This document shows positions 54,350 to 63,338 of a DNA stretch of 64,000 bases, in pieces. This stretch comes from Methylobacter sp. KS41. Its GTDB lineage: Bacteria > Pseudomonadota > Gammaproteobacteria > Methylococcales > Methylomonadaceae. A program made the position numbers and the translations under genes. The DNA lies in NCBI GenBank assembly GCA_002862125.1, contig PHSP01000002.1, positions 62,001 through 126,000 on the forward strand. Reading direction: 5' to 3'. Under the pieces are notes generated by a model, which saw nothing but the letters and a program-made list of their open reading frames with translations, searched no databases and was not told the DNA's origin. Within the stretch, counting starts at the first letter, position 1, and each line of letters begins with the position of its first letter.

Positions 54350-56671
54350 CTAACAAGGCGTATTTGACTCTGAAATAGTGACGTTATGAGTCTGATTGCC
54401 CGTTACATTGCCTAAATCAATAACCAATTGCCCCGTTCCTGTCGAAGTTACTCCAGTTGTAGTCAAGGTGTATTGCATGAAGGCATTTGTATTGCCAATT
54501 TTTGTATTAGAGCAAGTCGGGGAAATTGCGACAGACAAGGAGTTGATGCCGCCGTACACGGTGCAGCTATAATTGTATGTTGTACTTTTTTTCCAGCCGC
54601 CGTTTGGCGTGGGAAGTGTGCAACTACCTGTCCCCGTCAATACCGCCGTAGTCAGAGATGCTAAATTATCGACTGTGCTAGCCAGTGAAATAGAGCCGCT
54701 TATCGTATAGGTTGGAACAACGGCTGCGACAAAGTCATTTGCCGTTGAAGGTACAACAATGGTGGAGGTGGTCCCTGGTAATGTTGGCACTGCATAGGTG
54801 GCGGGCGATACTGTGTAACCGCTAGCGGCTGTCGCGGTTATGGTAATACCCGTAGTGCTCAATGTGCTAATTGAACAGGTATAAGTGTTATAACCGTTTG
54901 CGTAGTCCTGATTATTAATACAGTTTATCGTATTGCTGCCATCAATCACCTCTAACGAAACAGCATTCGCTGCTGCGGCAGTAGCAGCGCTTATATGGCC
55001 GGTAATCGTGTAAACAGGCAATGCTGTAAAAGCTAATGGACATCCGCTTGTTGAAAGGGGTGACAAAATACAGCTTACCGGCTGACTGTTGTTGACTCCG
55101 CTAATTGTCACAGAATTTCCAACTGTAGTGATATTGCAGGTATAAGAACTTGTAGTTGCAGTACAAGGATTTGTGCTGGCGCCGTCGCTGACTGTGACAG
55201 TTGGGGCTGTCGATCCGGTTATAGTTCCAGTGATTGTATAGGCTGTTCCTGTTGTTCCAATACAATAGCTGGTATCAATGGCGGGATCAAAAACGTTGCT
55301 GCCGGAGATGTCTCGCTCTATGTTCTTTGACGCCAGACTAAACCCGCCGATGGCATTGGCTTGGGTGACGCATTCACTGTGAACTTGCGCCTCGGTATTT
55401 TTGCCATTGATAATCAAAAAATCATGACAGCTATAAGGTTTGTTGATGCCTTCGTTTAGCCCATTGTTCCGGGTGTAATAATTCCGGGCGGTATCAAGTG
55501 TGGCAGGCGATCCAGCCATTTCTTCAGCAAAACAGACATTGTTGCCGTTAGCCGCAACTCCCAGCAACCCGACTTTACCTCGCCAACCCCCAGGGCCGAC
55601 ACTGGCTGCGGCCACGGCAGGATTTGGACATTCAGTAACGGGGAGAGAGGTATCTGTTCCATTCGGGCCGAATTGGCAATTACCGCCCACATAACAAACA
55701 TAAGGTGCGCTTTTAGCATTGACTTCTGGTTTGAAAAAGCAATAAGCGCCGGTTTCTGAGGCATTAAAGGTAAACAGATTAACGCCCAACAGCGTCTGAT
55801 TGTTACCGCTGCCCGTGGTTGCGCCAGAATGGACGATGCCCCTGATCGGAATAATGACACCTCCATTATAACGAATTCTGGGGGTGCAGAAACTTTGTGC
55901 GCTGATTACGACTTGCTCATAAAGCTCAATCGCTTCATTTCCAGGGACGCCATCATAATCTACCCTGCGGGTGTATAACCCATTTTCAAATGCCACTAAT
56001 GGAGGGTTGTAGCTATTGCAACCATTAGTGTATATGCCCTGGGAACTGACGCCGCTACCATCGACGCTAGCGCCGGCAATATAGTTTTTGCCATTAACAG
56101 TGACCAAGCTGCCCGAAGCTGCAGCGGCAGGCAGTGCGATGGTTTGCGATATATCGGTGGATGATCCGGCGTTCAGGCTTGCTCCACCAGCCATAATACC
56201 CGCACCCGAGCCAGCGCCTTTAGCGGCCAGCACCGAGTTGCCAACGCCATCGAAAGCGATAACGCTCTGAACGACCACCTGGTCTGCGCATGCAGCAGAA
56301 GGCCAACAGACAGTAACGTTGATTTGTTTGCGTGCAGGGCCGGTTTGATCGATTATCGCCCAGCTTCGATTAAATTGTCCTGTTGTCCCGGTTATGGGGT
56401 TGTCCGGATCGCTAAAGGGCGACCCAGTTGCATTCAATAATGCGTCATAACCGCTTGTCCCGGTTTTTTCTATGGTGTCACGCAATTCCTCTATTTTGCT
56501 ATAGGCCAAGGCATTGGCTTCCGCGCGGGTTTTGTTGGCGCGGCTGCCAACAATTAAATTGCCTTGTAGAGAGGCGACACCTAATAACCCCACTGATACC
56601 ACAACTGCGGTTATCAAGACTTCAATTAGGCCTATGCCTTTGCTATTTTTTGTTGAATGGGTAAGTTTCAT
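54350..56671 (-). CDS. Unusually long PilV-type minor pilin
   Basis: A 773-residue protein whose N-terminus is a type IV pilin leader-helix (KGIGLIEVLITAVVVSVGLLG, with cleavage before the hydrophobic helix) of the PilV class; normal PilV is about 170-200 residues. The first 200 residues match PilV (SKIEELRDTI, cysteines in CWPSAACADQ). Residues about 200-470 are Gly/Cys/Asn-rich, and the C-terminal 300 residues hold at least three related beta-rich repeats beginning YTITG or YTISG. Eighteen or more cysteines suggest disulfide bonding. It may act as a pilus-tip adhesin, which is inference. Confidence 0.85.
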   Translation of the reverse strand: MKLTHSTKNSKGIGLIEVLITAVVVSVGLLGVASLQGNLIVGSRANKTRAEANALAYSKIEELRDTIEKTGTSGYDALLNATGSPFSDPDNPITGTTGQFNRSWAIIDQTGPARKQINVTVCWPSAACADQVVVQSVIAFDGVGNSVLAAKGAGSGAGIMAGGASLNAGSSTDISQTIALPAAAASGSLVTVNGKNYIAGASVDGSGVSSQGIYTNGCNSYNPPLVAFENGLYTRRVDYDGVPGNEAIELYEQVVISAQSFCTPRIRYNGGVIIPIRGIVHSGATTGSGNNQTLLGVNLFTFNASETGAYCFFKPEVNAKSAPYVCYVGGNCQFGPNGTDTSLPVTECPNPAVAAASVGPGGWRGKVGLLGVAANGNNVCFAEEMAGSPATLDTARNYYTRNNGLNEGINKPYSCHDFLIINGKNTEAQVHSECVTQANAIGGFSLASKNIERDISGSNVFDPAIDTSYCIGTTGTAYTITGTITGSTAPTVTVSDGASTNPCTATTSSYTCNITTVGNSVTISGVNNSQPVSCILSPLSTSGCPLAFTALPVYTITGHISAATAAAANAVSLEVIDGSNTINCINNQDYANGYNTYTCSISTLSTTGITITATAASGYTVSPATYAVPTLPGTTSTIVVPSTANDFVAAVVPTYTISGSISLASTVDNLASLTTAVLTGTGSCTLPTPNGGWKKSTTYNYSCTVYGGINSLSVAISPTCSNTKIGNTNAFMQYTLTTTGVTSTGTGQLVIDLGNVTGNQTHNVTISESNTPC

Positions 56672-56689
56672 CTTTTATCTCTCGTATTG

Positions 56690-58096
56690 TTACCAGTCTT
56701 TCCATGAACCGGCGATGATGGTCCCGGTACCGGTAATAAACGGCGGCGACTGATTGCCGCCACCTCCCCAGGGCTTATAGACCAGCGTTAATGTACCGGC
56801 ACCCGAATTAGGACCGTTTTCTGAAATAACTGATCCAGTAACTACCGGATTACCCGTTATGGTTAACTGACCGGTTACGTAGATGACGCCATAAATAGGT
56901 CCGCCGGTTAAATCCAAATCGCCGTTGACAATAAGCACGGCTGGTTGGGTAAGGCTTCCTACCATATCACCGTTATGAAGTGCGACATTGCCTTCCTCCC
57001 AGATCAAACCCGTTAAGCCGGCAGGGCTTGTGCCGGTGAGCATTTGGCCGTCATTAGCCGCTGCGTTTTTGATTTCCGACTTGGTTTGAGCAAAAAACAG
57101 GTCAAAAAACTGATTTTGAGCGGGATCGGTCAAATTAGCCGTGCTGGTTGTTTTGCTTGCTAAAGTGGGATCATTAGTGACAACGTCAATGCCGTTACCG
57201 GCGTTTCGATTTGACACCAGTTGTGCATTCGCGGTCTGATCCGCACTGTCTAATTGAGCTGGCGTGTAATCAGCCGTTGTTGTGCCGGAAGGACGTAAAT
57301 AAGTGCCATAACTGGCGCCATGTACCGAATCTGCTCCGCCTGACCAAATACTGGTATTGTTATAACGGTTGATGATGGTGGCGTTGCCAAACACGCCAAC
57401 ACCCGCCTTGCTGACAAAGGGTTCCTGCGGTCCTTTTCCGGAATCGAAAATATTAAAGGTTCCTACGCATTGGGTAATGGTGCGCACCGACGTGCAATCG
57501 TCACTCCAGCCTTTGGCTATTACCAGGGCACGGGTCATGTTGGTTCCCAAGGTGCCCATACAGTCGCCATCTCCGTCGCCGTCGATGTCTTCGGCTGTAT
57601 TTGACTGACAATCACAGGCATTGTCATCGGTGTTATTGAAATAAAACTGCGCGTAGGTGGTCTGCGCACCAGATGTCAATGTTAAGGGGAATGTCGTGGT
57701 GGCTGGCATCGTGCAATTTGCAGCGGTAGGTTCAGATGCGGCGGTTACCGTGCTAACCCCGTTAATTAAATTGACCAAGATGGCGGGGTTCCCTCCGAAA
57801 GGGCCAGGGCCGATGTAATCAACCAATCCATCAGCCCCCGCAGCTAGAGTTGCATTGTTGTGCTGATCCAAACCCCCGGCGGTAAAATAAGCAACCGCCT
57901 GATCCATCGCCGCGCTGGCTGCCGCTGTCGCCTGGCTGGTACGGTAATTATCGGCGGAAATCTGTGTCTCTACCAGCACCGTCTTTGCTGATATAAAACT
58001 GATTAAAGTTATGCTGATTAATAGCACTAACGCTGTCAGCAATGTCACCGCCCCTTGCTGTTTATATATGAAGATTTTTATTTTCATTTTAAACAC
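56690..58096 (-). CDS. PilX-type minor pilin/pilus assembly protein
   Basis: A 468-residue protein with a PilX N-terminus (YKQQGAVTLLTALVLLISITLISFISAKT, then VLVETQISADNYRTSQATAAASAAMDQA). The body is Gly/Thr/Asn-rich with the acidic DEDIDGDGDGDCMG stretch, which resembles a calcium-binding loop and could bind metal, and with a right-handed beta-helix-like pattern (residues about 370-450). It is longer than classical PilX (about 200). It lies between pilW and the long pilV-like gene. Confidence 0.8.
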   Translation of the reverse strand: MFKMKIKIFIYKQQGAVTLLTALVLLISITLISFISAKTVLVETQISADNYRTSQATAAASAAMDQAVAYFTAGGLDQHNNATLAAGADGLVDYIGPGPFGGNPAILVNLINGVSTVTAASEPTAANCTMPATTTFPLTLTSGAQTTYAQFYFNNTDDNACDCQSNTAEDIDGDGDGDCMGTLGTNMTRALVIAKGWSDDCTSVRTITQCVGTFNIFDSGKGPQEPFVSKAGVGVFGNATIINRYNNTSIWSGGADSVHGASYGTYLRPSGTTTADYTPAQLDSADQTANAQLVSNRNAGNGIDVVTNDPTLASKTTSTANLTDPAQNQFFDLFFAQTKSEIKNAAANDGQMLTGTSPAGLTGLIWEEGNVALHNGDMVGSLTQPAVLIVNGDLDLTGGPIYGVIYVTGQLTITGNPVVTGSVISENGPNSGAGTLTLVYKPWGGGGNQSPPFITGTGTIIAGSWKDW

Positions 58097-58103
58097 CTGT
58101 GAA

Positions 58104-58871
58104 TTAAGGCTGCGTAAGCAGGCGGCTATTCCTGACTTCTACCGTGCCGCTAAGGGTTTTGGTTACAGTGGAATCACTTGTCAATGTGCCGCTTATCTGA
58201 ATATTAACAACACGTTTCTCTGCCAAATTATTGCCGGAAACAGCCCCTGAACACGCAGTTGGGTCTGTATCCGTGGAAATGCCAGTAGTTACATTTAGGC
58301 AGCGTGATGTGGCCGGTAAAGCCGGAAAAGGTGAAGCGGCGGCAACTGGCAAAAAGCTGAATTGCAATGTGGTAATGGTTAGTTTGTTGCCGTCTATAAA
58401 TTCTTGCCAATTTCCATCGGTGCAGTCCGCTGGATCATTAGCGCTTCCTGACAGGCGCATACTGATTGTGTTGCCATTAAGCCTGAAACCATAGTATTCG
58501 TTTGCATCAACAACGCCGTTACTATTTGCATCATAGGCGTATAGAATGCAATTTCCTGTTGTTAGAGCTGTAGTGGGTGCAGCCAGATTACGAATTTGTA
58601 TATTCGTTTCATTGGTGGTTTCAGAGGTAAAAGGGTTATTCCTGCTGTCGGCATCCACGGTCGCCCCGCCCCAATAACCGGAGCGCCTGATGTCGTTAAG
58701 CATCAAGGTCATTACGGATTCCAGATCGTGATTCAGGCGCGCCGAATTTATAGTGCTGGTACTGCTGCCAACTGTGGCGATGTAAATACTGATAGTCGCC
58801 CCTACAATGATTAAACCAATCAATAGAGCTATCATGATTTCTATTAAAGTGAAGCCAGCTTGTTTTATCAT
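58104..58871 (-). CDS. PilW-type minor pilin
   Basis: A 255-residue protein with a class III-type leader (KQAGFTLIEIMIALLIGLII, cleaved after Gly6) and the PilW signature DLESVMTLMLNDIRRSGYWGGA (about 46-68). Minor pilins of this kind prime type IV pilus assembly in the inner membrane. It sits seven bases from pilX and about 20 from the fimT-type gene. Confidence 0.9.
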   Translation of the reverse strand: MIKQAGFTLIEIMIALLIGLIIVGATISIYIATVGSSTSTINSARLNHDLESVMTLMLNDIRRSGYWGGATVDADSRNNPFTSETTNETNIQIRNLAAPTTALTTGNCILYAYDANSNGVVDANEYYGFRLNGNTISMRLSGSANDPADCTDGNWQEFIDGNKLTITTLQFSFLPVAAASPFPALPATSRCLNVTTGISTDTDPTACSGAVSGNNLAEKRVVNIQISGTLTSDSTVTKTLSGTVEVRNSRLLTQP

Positions 58872-58890
58872 TGTGTTGACTCAAAAAATA

Positions 58891-59403
58891 TTAACAGGCA
58901 GGGTAACCGGAGATTCCGGTTGAACCGGAAGGCGTGCATATTGTTACCCGGCCAATATCACTAAAAATAACTCTTGCAGCGTAGTGACTCGTGCTGAAAG
59001 TAATACCATTTGCACCGATAGTTCCTCGTCTGTAATCAAATGTACTGTTATTAGTTGCTCCGGCAACCATATTGACAATAGAACCAAAATCACTTCCCGA
59101 TATTGACTTAATTGCACACGATCCGGCTGTTGTGCAATCACAGGTAGTATTGGCATTTAAACCGTAGCACCATACGCCAGCATTTCCGGGTGATCTTGAA
59201 ACAACAACGATTTGGCTGCGTTTTAACGCCTCTGTTCTCGCAAATTGCATATCCGACTTTAATCCTTCCGCCGCCTGTTTTAATTGATTACGTTCGATCA
59301 TGTCCTGATATGAAGGCACGGCTATGGCCGATAAAATGCCGATTATTGCAATGACTATCAGCGCCTCAACTAAAGTAAAGCCGTAATTTATTTGTCTTTT
59401 CAT
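58891..59403 (-). CDS. FimT/GspH-type minor pilin
   Basis: A 170-residue pseudopilin. The leader and helix ([35 protein letters not shown]) are followed by the GspH/FimT feature [20 protein letters not shown]. It is the first gene of the minus-strand minor-pilin operon fimT-pilW-pilX-pilV. No pilY1 gene is present where it would normally follow. Confidence 0.9.
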   Translation of the reverse strand: MKRQINYGFTLVEALIVIAIIGILSAIAVPSYQDMIERNQLKQAAEGLKSDMQFARTEALKRSQIVVVSRSPGNAGVWCYGLNANTTCDCTTAGSCAIKSISGSDFGSIVNMVAGATNNSTFDYRRGTIGANGITFSTSHYAARVIFSDIGRVTICTPSGSTGISGYPAC

Positions 59404-59564
59404 GTTTTTCTATTAATCTAACTTCTTGTATCGTTCGATTATAGATCAGAATTATATTGTTAGTTGGCTAGTCTTTATTTAGCGGTAGCGTTCAGATATG
59501 CGAGAATCTCTTCGCTATCCGGGGAGACATAGCGATTGCAAAATGACTTTTTAAAGGTTGACCA

Positions 59565-59963
59565 ATGAACTCATCCAAGCATCCTGCCGGCTTTACGTTA
59601 ATTGAACTCATGATAACCGTGGCTATTATCGCCATTCTGGCGGCGATTGCTTATCCGTCCTACACGGACTACGTAATGCGGGCCAAACGGTCGGATGGCA
59701 AGGCCGCGCTGTTACAGGTGCAATTGGCCGAGGAGAAATGGCGGGCTAATCATACGAGCTATGGTTCAAGTGCCGATATAAACATATCTGTTTCACCGGA
59801 CGGATACTACGCTATCAATTATTCCGGTATTGGCGCGAATAGTTACACGATTACCGCTGTACCCGGTTTTACTGATGCAAAGTGTGGCTCGCTTGGGATT
59901 GATCAGGCAGGAACAAAATCAAATGCCGGCACTGATTCTGTCCAGAACTGTTGGGGAAAATAA
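59565..59963 (+). CDS. pilE: PilE-type type IV pilin
   Basis: A 132-residue pilin with the class IVa leader (MNSSKHPAGFTLIELMITVAIIAILAAIAYPSYTDY), Glu5 of the mature helix present, then RAKRSDGKAALLQVQLAEEKWRANH, the PilE family motif. Two cysteines near the C-terminus (AKCGSLG and QNCWGK) can form the D-region disulfide. It is divergent from fimT. Minor-pilin PilE or a major subunit are both possible; short length favours the minor type. Confidence 0.9.
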   Translation: MNSSKHPAGFTLIELMITVAIIAILAAIAYPSYTDYVMRAKRSDGKAALLQVQLAEEKWRANHTSYGSSADINISVSPDGYYAINYSGIGANSYTITAVPGFTDAKCGSLGIDQAGTKSNAGTDSVQNCWGK

Positions 59964-60321
59964 CCGCCGCCATGAATCTGGAAACTGGTCTTATCCAGCG
60001 GGAAAACAGCATCAGTGATTCTTATCTCGTTAGATCAAGCATTGATGGCGCACCATGTAGTCCAGCACTGTAAATTAATGGTGATTAGGCCGATAGAGCC
60101 AGGATTTTACTAACGTGAATTCAACCACGAAGTGCAATCCTGGTATTCATGCAGCTACTTGCAATAATCAGGCAAAAATACTGCATGAGTTATTTTAATC
60201 TTCTCAAATGTGAATTAAGAGCAGCACAGCACGGCGCTTTGTGAATAATTTTAACAGGGGTAAATTGCCTTTTCGGTTAGAATAGCACAGCTTTTTATTA
60301 ACCCCACGCTAGCAATAATTC
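59964..60321. other. Intergenic region, no gene recognised
   Basis: About 360 bases between pilE and the GH17-like gene. No open frame, hairpin or convincing promoter pair was found. The last 60 bases are AT-rich and probably hold the next promoter. Confidence 0.45.
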
Positions 60322-62073
60322 ATGAGAACTGTCCTGATTGCCGTACTGATTATTTTCTGTAACAGCCTGTTTAATTGGCTGACTAATCTGCCCCAAGATG
60401 CGGGAGTGGACGTTCCCCAAGGAAAATTAAACAGTCTGTCTTTTGCGCCGTACCGCGATGAACATAATCCTCTTAAAGAAATTTATCCTCCGGTCGAACA
60501 GATTGACGCCGATTTAGCGTTGCTTGCCGATAAGACCCATAGCATTCGCACCTATGTCAGTACCGAAGGCAATATGCCGTCCGTGCCGGAATTGGCGCGA
60601 AAACACGGTTTGGAAATGATTCAAGGGGTGTGGCTAAGCGACAATAGCCAAAAGAATAAAAAGGAAATTGACGAACTCATTCGTTCGGCAAATGCCAATC
60701 CGGACGTGGTAAAACGCGTTATGATTGGTAATGAAGTGCTATTGCGCGGAGAGTTAACCGTAGAGCAGCTGGTTGATTATATCCGCACAGTAAAAAAAGC
60801 CATTAAACAACCTGTTTCTTATGCGGACGGCTGGCATGTCTATTTGCAATACCCAGGAATTGATCAGCTGATTAAAGAAGTGGATTTTGTGACTATGCAC
60901 ATGTTGCCTTACTGGGAAGACGACCCTATTCCGGTCGAACATATCGAACAGGAAGCTGACCACATTTTGCAGATATATAAGAAAGTGCGCGCAAAAATTG
61001 ATAGCGTGGCTCCCGGCAAACCCATACTCATTGGCGAAACAGGCTGGCCTAGTGATGGGCGGCAACGCGGCCTCGCTGTTCCCAGCGTTGTCAATGAAGC
61101 AAAATATGTACGCATGATTACGCAATTGGCAAAGCAAAACGGCTTTGACTATAACATCATTGAAGCCTTTAACCAGAAATGGAAAAGCGAACTGGAAGGC
61201 GTCGTTGGGGCGAAATGGGGTTTATTTTCTACCGACAGAAAGGAAGTGTTTCCTCTCACGGGTAAAGTGACCGAAAATCCGGAATGGTATAAGAGCTTAT
61301 TTGCCGCTACAGGGCTTTTTTTGCTGGTTATTCTCTTTTTTTGGCAACAAGTTCGCGTCTTGTCGTTGCTGTCTGCCGCCGCCTTAACCGCTTTTCTCGT
61401 GTTTGCCCAACTGCTCAGCGGATTATTGGTCAGCGAAGCAAAGTGGTTATGGATTACCGCTTTCAATGAATGGCAGCCGCTTTTTGCAGGCTTTCAGCTC
61501 TACTACGCCTTAATCGTGATTATTCTCAGCGCGCTAATGGCGGTGTTGCTGCTGCAACGCGCTTATAGCCTGTTAGCCAACCGCGCTACCCTAAAAACTG
61601 GCGCGTGGCTCTATGCGCTTTACCTGCTGTTTGCCGGTTTTGCAATCTACAAAACTTGCGGATTGGTCATTAATGGACGTTATCTCAGTTTCCATTACCC
61701 CGCCACCTATATTCCCGTTATGGGCGTAATTTATCTCGCGGCAATACGGTATCTAGCAGTTGAACGCCGTTTTTCCCTGCGCGCTTTCGCGCTCAATGAT
61801 TTAATAGGCAAAGGCAATGACAATACGCAGCAAGACAAATGGCTAGGTTATAGCCTGCTGGTAATGAGTCTGGCGCTGCTGATTAGTGAAATTTATAGTT
61901 TTCTTCCAAAAGGCGACGAACGCGTCCATGTTTATGTTGAATTAACCCTGCATGATTTTTGGCAGGCTTTTGTTTATACCATTATCAACAAACAGCTGCT
62001 GGCGTGGCTGTTTAGTTTGCTTATTCTTGCCGTGCCGCTTATTGCAAATGGTTACAGAAAATCCAATCAATAG
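60322..62073 (+). CDS. GH17-like glycosidase domain fused to a membrane domain
   Basis: A 583-residue protein. An N-terminal hydrophobic segment (about 3-18) is followed by a GH17-like TIM barrel (about 30-310). The barrel shows MIGNEVLLRG with a candidate acid/base Glu and LIGETGWPSDGRQR with the nucleophile Glu, both GH17 hallmarks. The C-terminal part (about 325-580) holds around seven membrane helices. Family members near beta-1,3-glucan synthesis genes are thought to process or branch glucans at the membrane; here no synthase is adjacent, so the role is inferred. Confidence 0.85.
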   Translation: MRTVLIAVLIIFCNSLFNWLTNLPQDAGVDVPQGKLNSLSFAPYRDEHNPLKEIYPPVEQIDADLALLADKTHSIRTYVSTEGNMPSVPELARKHGLEMIQGVWLSDNSQKNKKEIDELIRSANANPDVVKRVMIGNEVLLRGELTVEQLVDYIRTVKKAIKQPVSYADGWHVYLQYPGIDQLIKEVDFVTMHMLPYWEDDPIPVEHIEQEADHILQIYKKVRAKIDSVAPGKPILIGETGWPSDGRQRGLAVPSVVNEAKYVRMITQLAKQNGFDYNIIEAFNQKWKSELEGVVGAKWGLFSTDRKEVFPLTGKVTENPEWYKSLFAATGLFLLVILFFWQQVRVLSLLSAAALTAFLVFAQLLSGLLVSEAKWLWITAFNEWQPLFAGFQLYYALIVIILSALMAVLLLQRAYSLLANRATLKTGAWLYALYLLFAGFAIYKTCGLVINGRYLSFHYPATYIPVMGVIYLAAIRYLAVERRFSLRAFALNDLIGKGNDNTQQDKWLGYSLLVMSLALLISEIYSFLPKGDERVHVYVELTLHDFWQAFVYTIINKQLLAWLFSLLILAVPLIANGYRKSNQ

Positions 62074-62549
62074 TAAAGTTGAATCGGCGGGTTAGCATTT
62101 AATTTTCCTTGCGGCGGAGACAGAGCCTGCTATTTTGAAAGCCTGTTTCCGCCGGAATATCATTTGCTTATGGCATGACACTGCCGTGAGTATTGTCTTT
62201 GTTCTGTAAAGCGAGAGCTTAACGTGGACAATAAATCCGCTAACTTTTTCATGTTAGAGCTGCTGACCGGCTTTTCGTATCTTTCCGCGAACGCCATTAA
62301 AGCAGTAAGCATCAGGCTGAAAAGTTGAATGCAATAAAAATTGATTTTATCCCGAGGGTAAATCCCTCGAACCAAAAATATTTCCAAACCGTTCATTTAA
62401 ATGGGTTTTGCCAATGCTGATCATGGCTTGCCTTGGTCCGTCATAATAATTTAATCAGGCTGTCATTTTACGTTCATTGTTTTGACATGATATTGACATA
62501 TTGGTTGATTAATGTAGCCGCATCTTTATTTTGAGCTGTGTGGTTATCC
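62074..62549. other. Intergenic region with small palindromes
   Basis: About 475 bases. It has a hairpin at 62113-62153 (GGCGGAGACAG against CTGTTTCCGCC), which could end the GH17-like transcript although no U-run follows, and CGAGGG-TAAAT-CCCTCG at 62353-62369. A 78-codon open frame across it on the minus strand is not supported. Confidence 0.5.
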
Positions 62550-63338
62550 ATGAAAAAATCAGATGCGGAAATACTCATCAAACCAGCTAAAAAACTCGAT
62601 TGTTTTTTAGCTGATTCAGAGGCTTTGATAAAAGAAGCCCAAGCATTGCGCTACCGTGTTTTTGCCACGGAAATGGGCGCTAAACTCAAAACCGAAGCCG
62701 AGGGCCTGGATTATGACGAGGTCGATAGTTACTGCGATCATTTGATAGTGTATGACAATGTTAATAACAAAATAGTCGGCTACACGCGTTTGCTTAATGA
62801 ATCCCAGGCGAAGCGATTGGGCCGGTTTTATTCGCAGGATGAATTCAATCTGGATCAAATTCTGGCATTGCCCGGCCGTTTTCTGGAAATAGGCCGGACT
62901 TGCATAGATCCAGATTATCGCGGCGGAGCGGTGTTGACGACGCTATGGTCGGCGCTTGTGCAATACGCCATGGAAGGCGGGTTTAATTATTTACTGGGCT
63001 GCGCCAGCATCACTCCCGGCCCCAGCGGATTTGCCGTGGATGCGGTTTACCGGAATATTGACGCCAAAAATATTGCCCCCGCGTCTATTCAAGCCAAACC
63101 CACTATTCCAGTGCCCGGTGCATTAAGATGCAAACGCGATGAATCGGGTATTCCGCCTTTGCTCAAGGCGTATTTGCGTTTCGGTGCGCTGGTTTGCAGT
63201 GAGCCCTACTGGGACAAAGACTTTAACTGCATGGATTTATTCGTGTTATTGCCGCTGGATCAGTTGAAAGACCGGTACAGCAAACACTATATGAGAGACT
63301 ATCAGGCAACTAATGAAATCAAAACTGCGTCTGCTTAA
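62550..63338 (+). CDS. OlsB-like N-acyltransferase (GNAT fold)
   Basis: A 262-residue member of the Acetyltransf_5/hemolysin-type family, whose OlsB members acylate ornithine in the first step of ornithine lipid synthesis. Features: EAQALRYRVFATEMGAK (about 31-47), DYDEVDSYCDHLIVYD, LEIGRTCIDPDYRGG (about 112-126) and LLGCASITPGPSG. Start at the ATG at 62550 (an in-frame GTG lies four codons earlier). It overlaps the next acyltransferase gene by 26 bases, the usual OlsB-OlsA arrangement. Confidence 0.88.
   Translation: MKKSDAEILIKPAKKLDCFLADSEALIKEAQALRYRVFATEMGAKLKTEAEGLDYDEVDSYCDHLIVYDNVNNKIVGYTRLLNESQAKRLGRFYSQDEFNLDQILALPGRFLEIGRTCIDPDYRGGAVLTTLWSALVQYAMEGGFNYLLGCASITPGPSGFAVDAVYRNIDAKNIAPASIQAKPTIPVPGALRCKRDESGIPPLLKAYLRFGALVCSEPYWDKDFNCMDLFVLLPLDQLKDRYSKHYMRDYQATNEIKTASA

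Noticed and set aside
62353-62369. CGAGGG/CCCTCG palindrome as a transcription terminator
   Set aside because: Only a 6-base stem with no following T-run on either strand and no gene end beside it.
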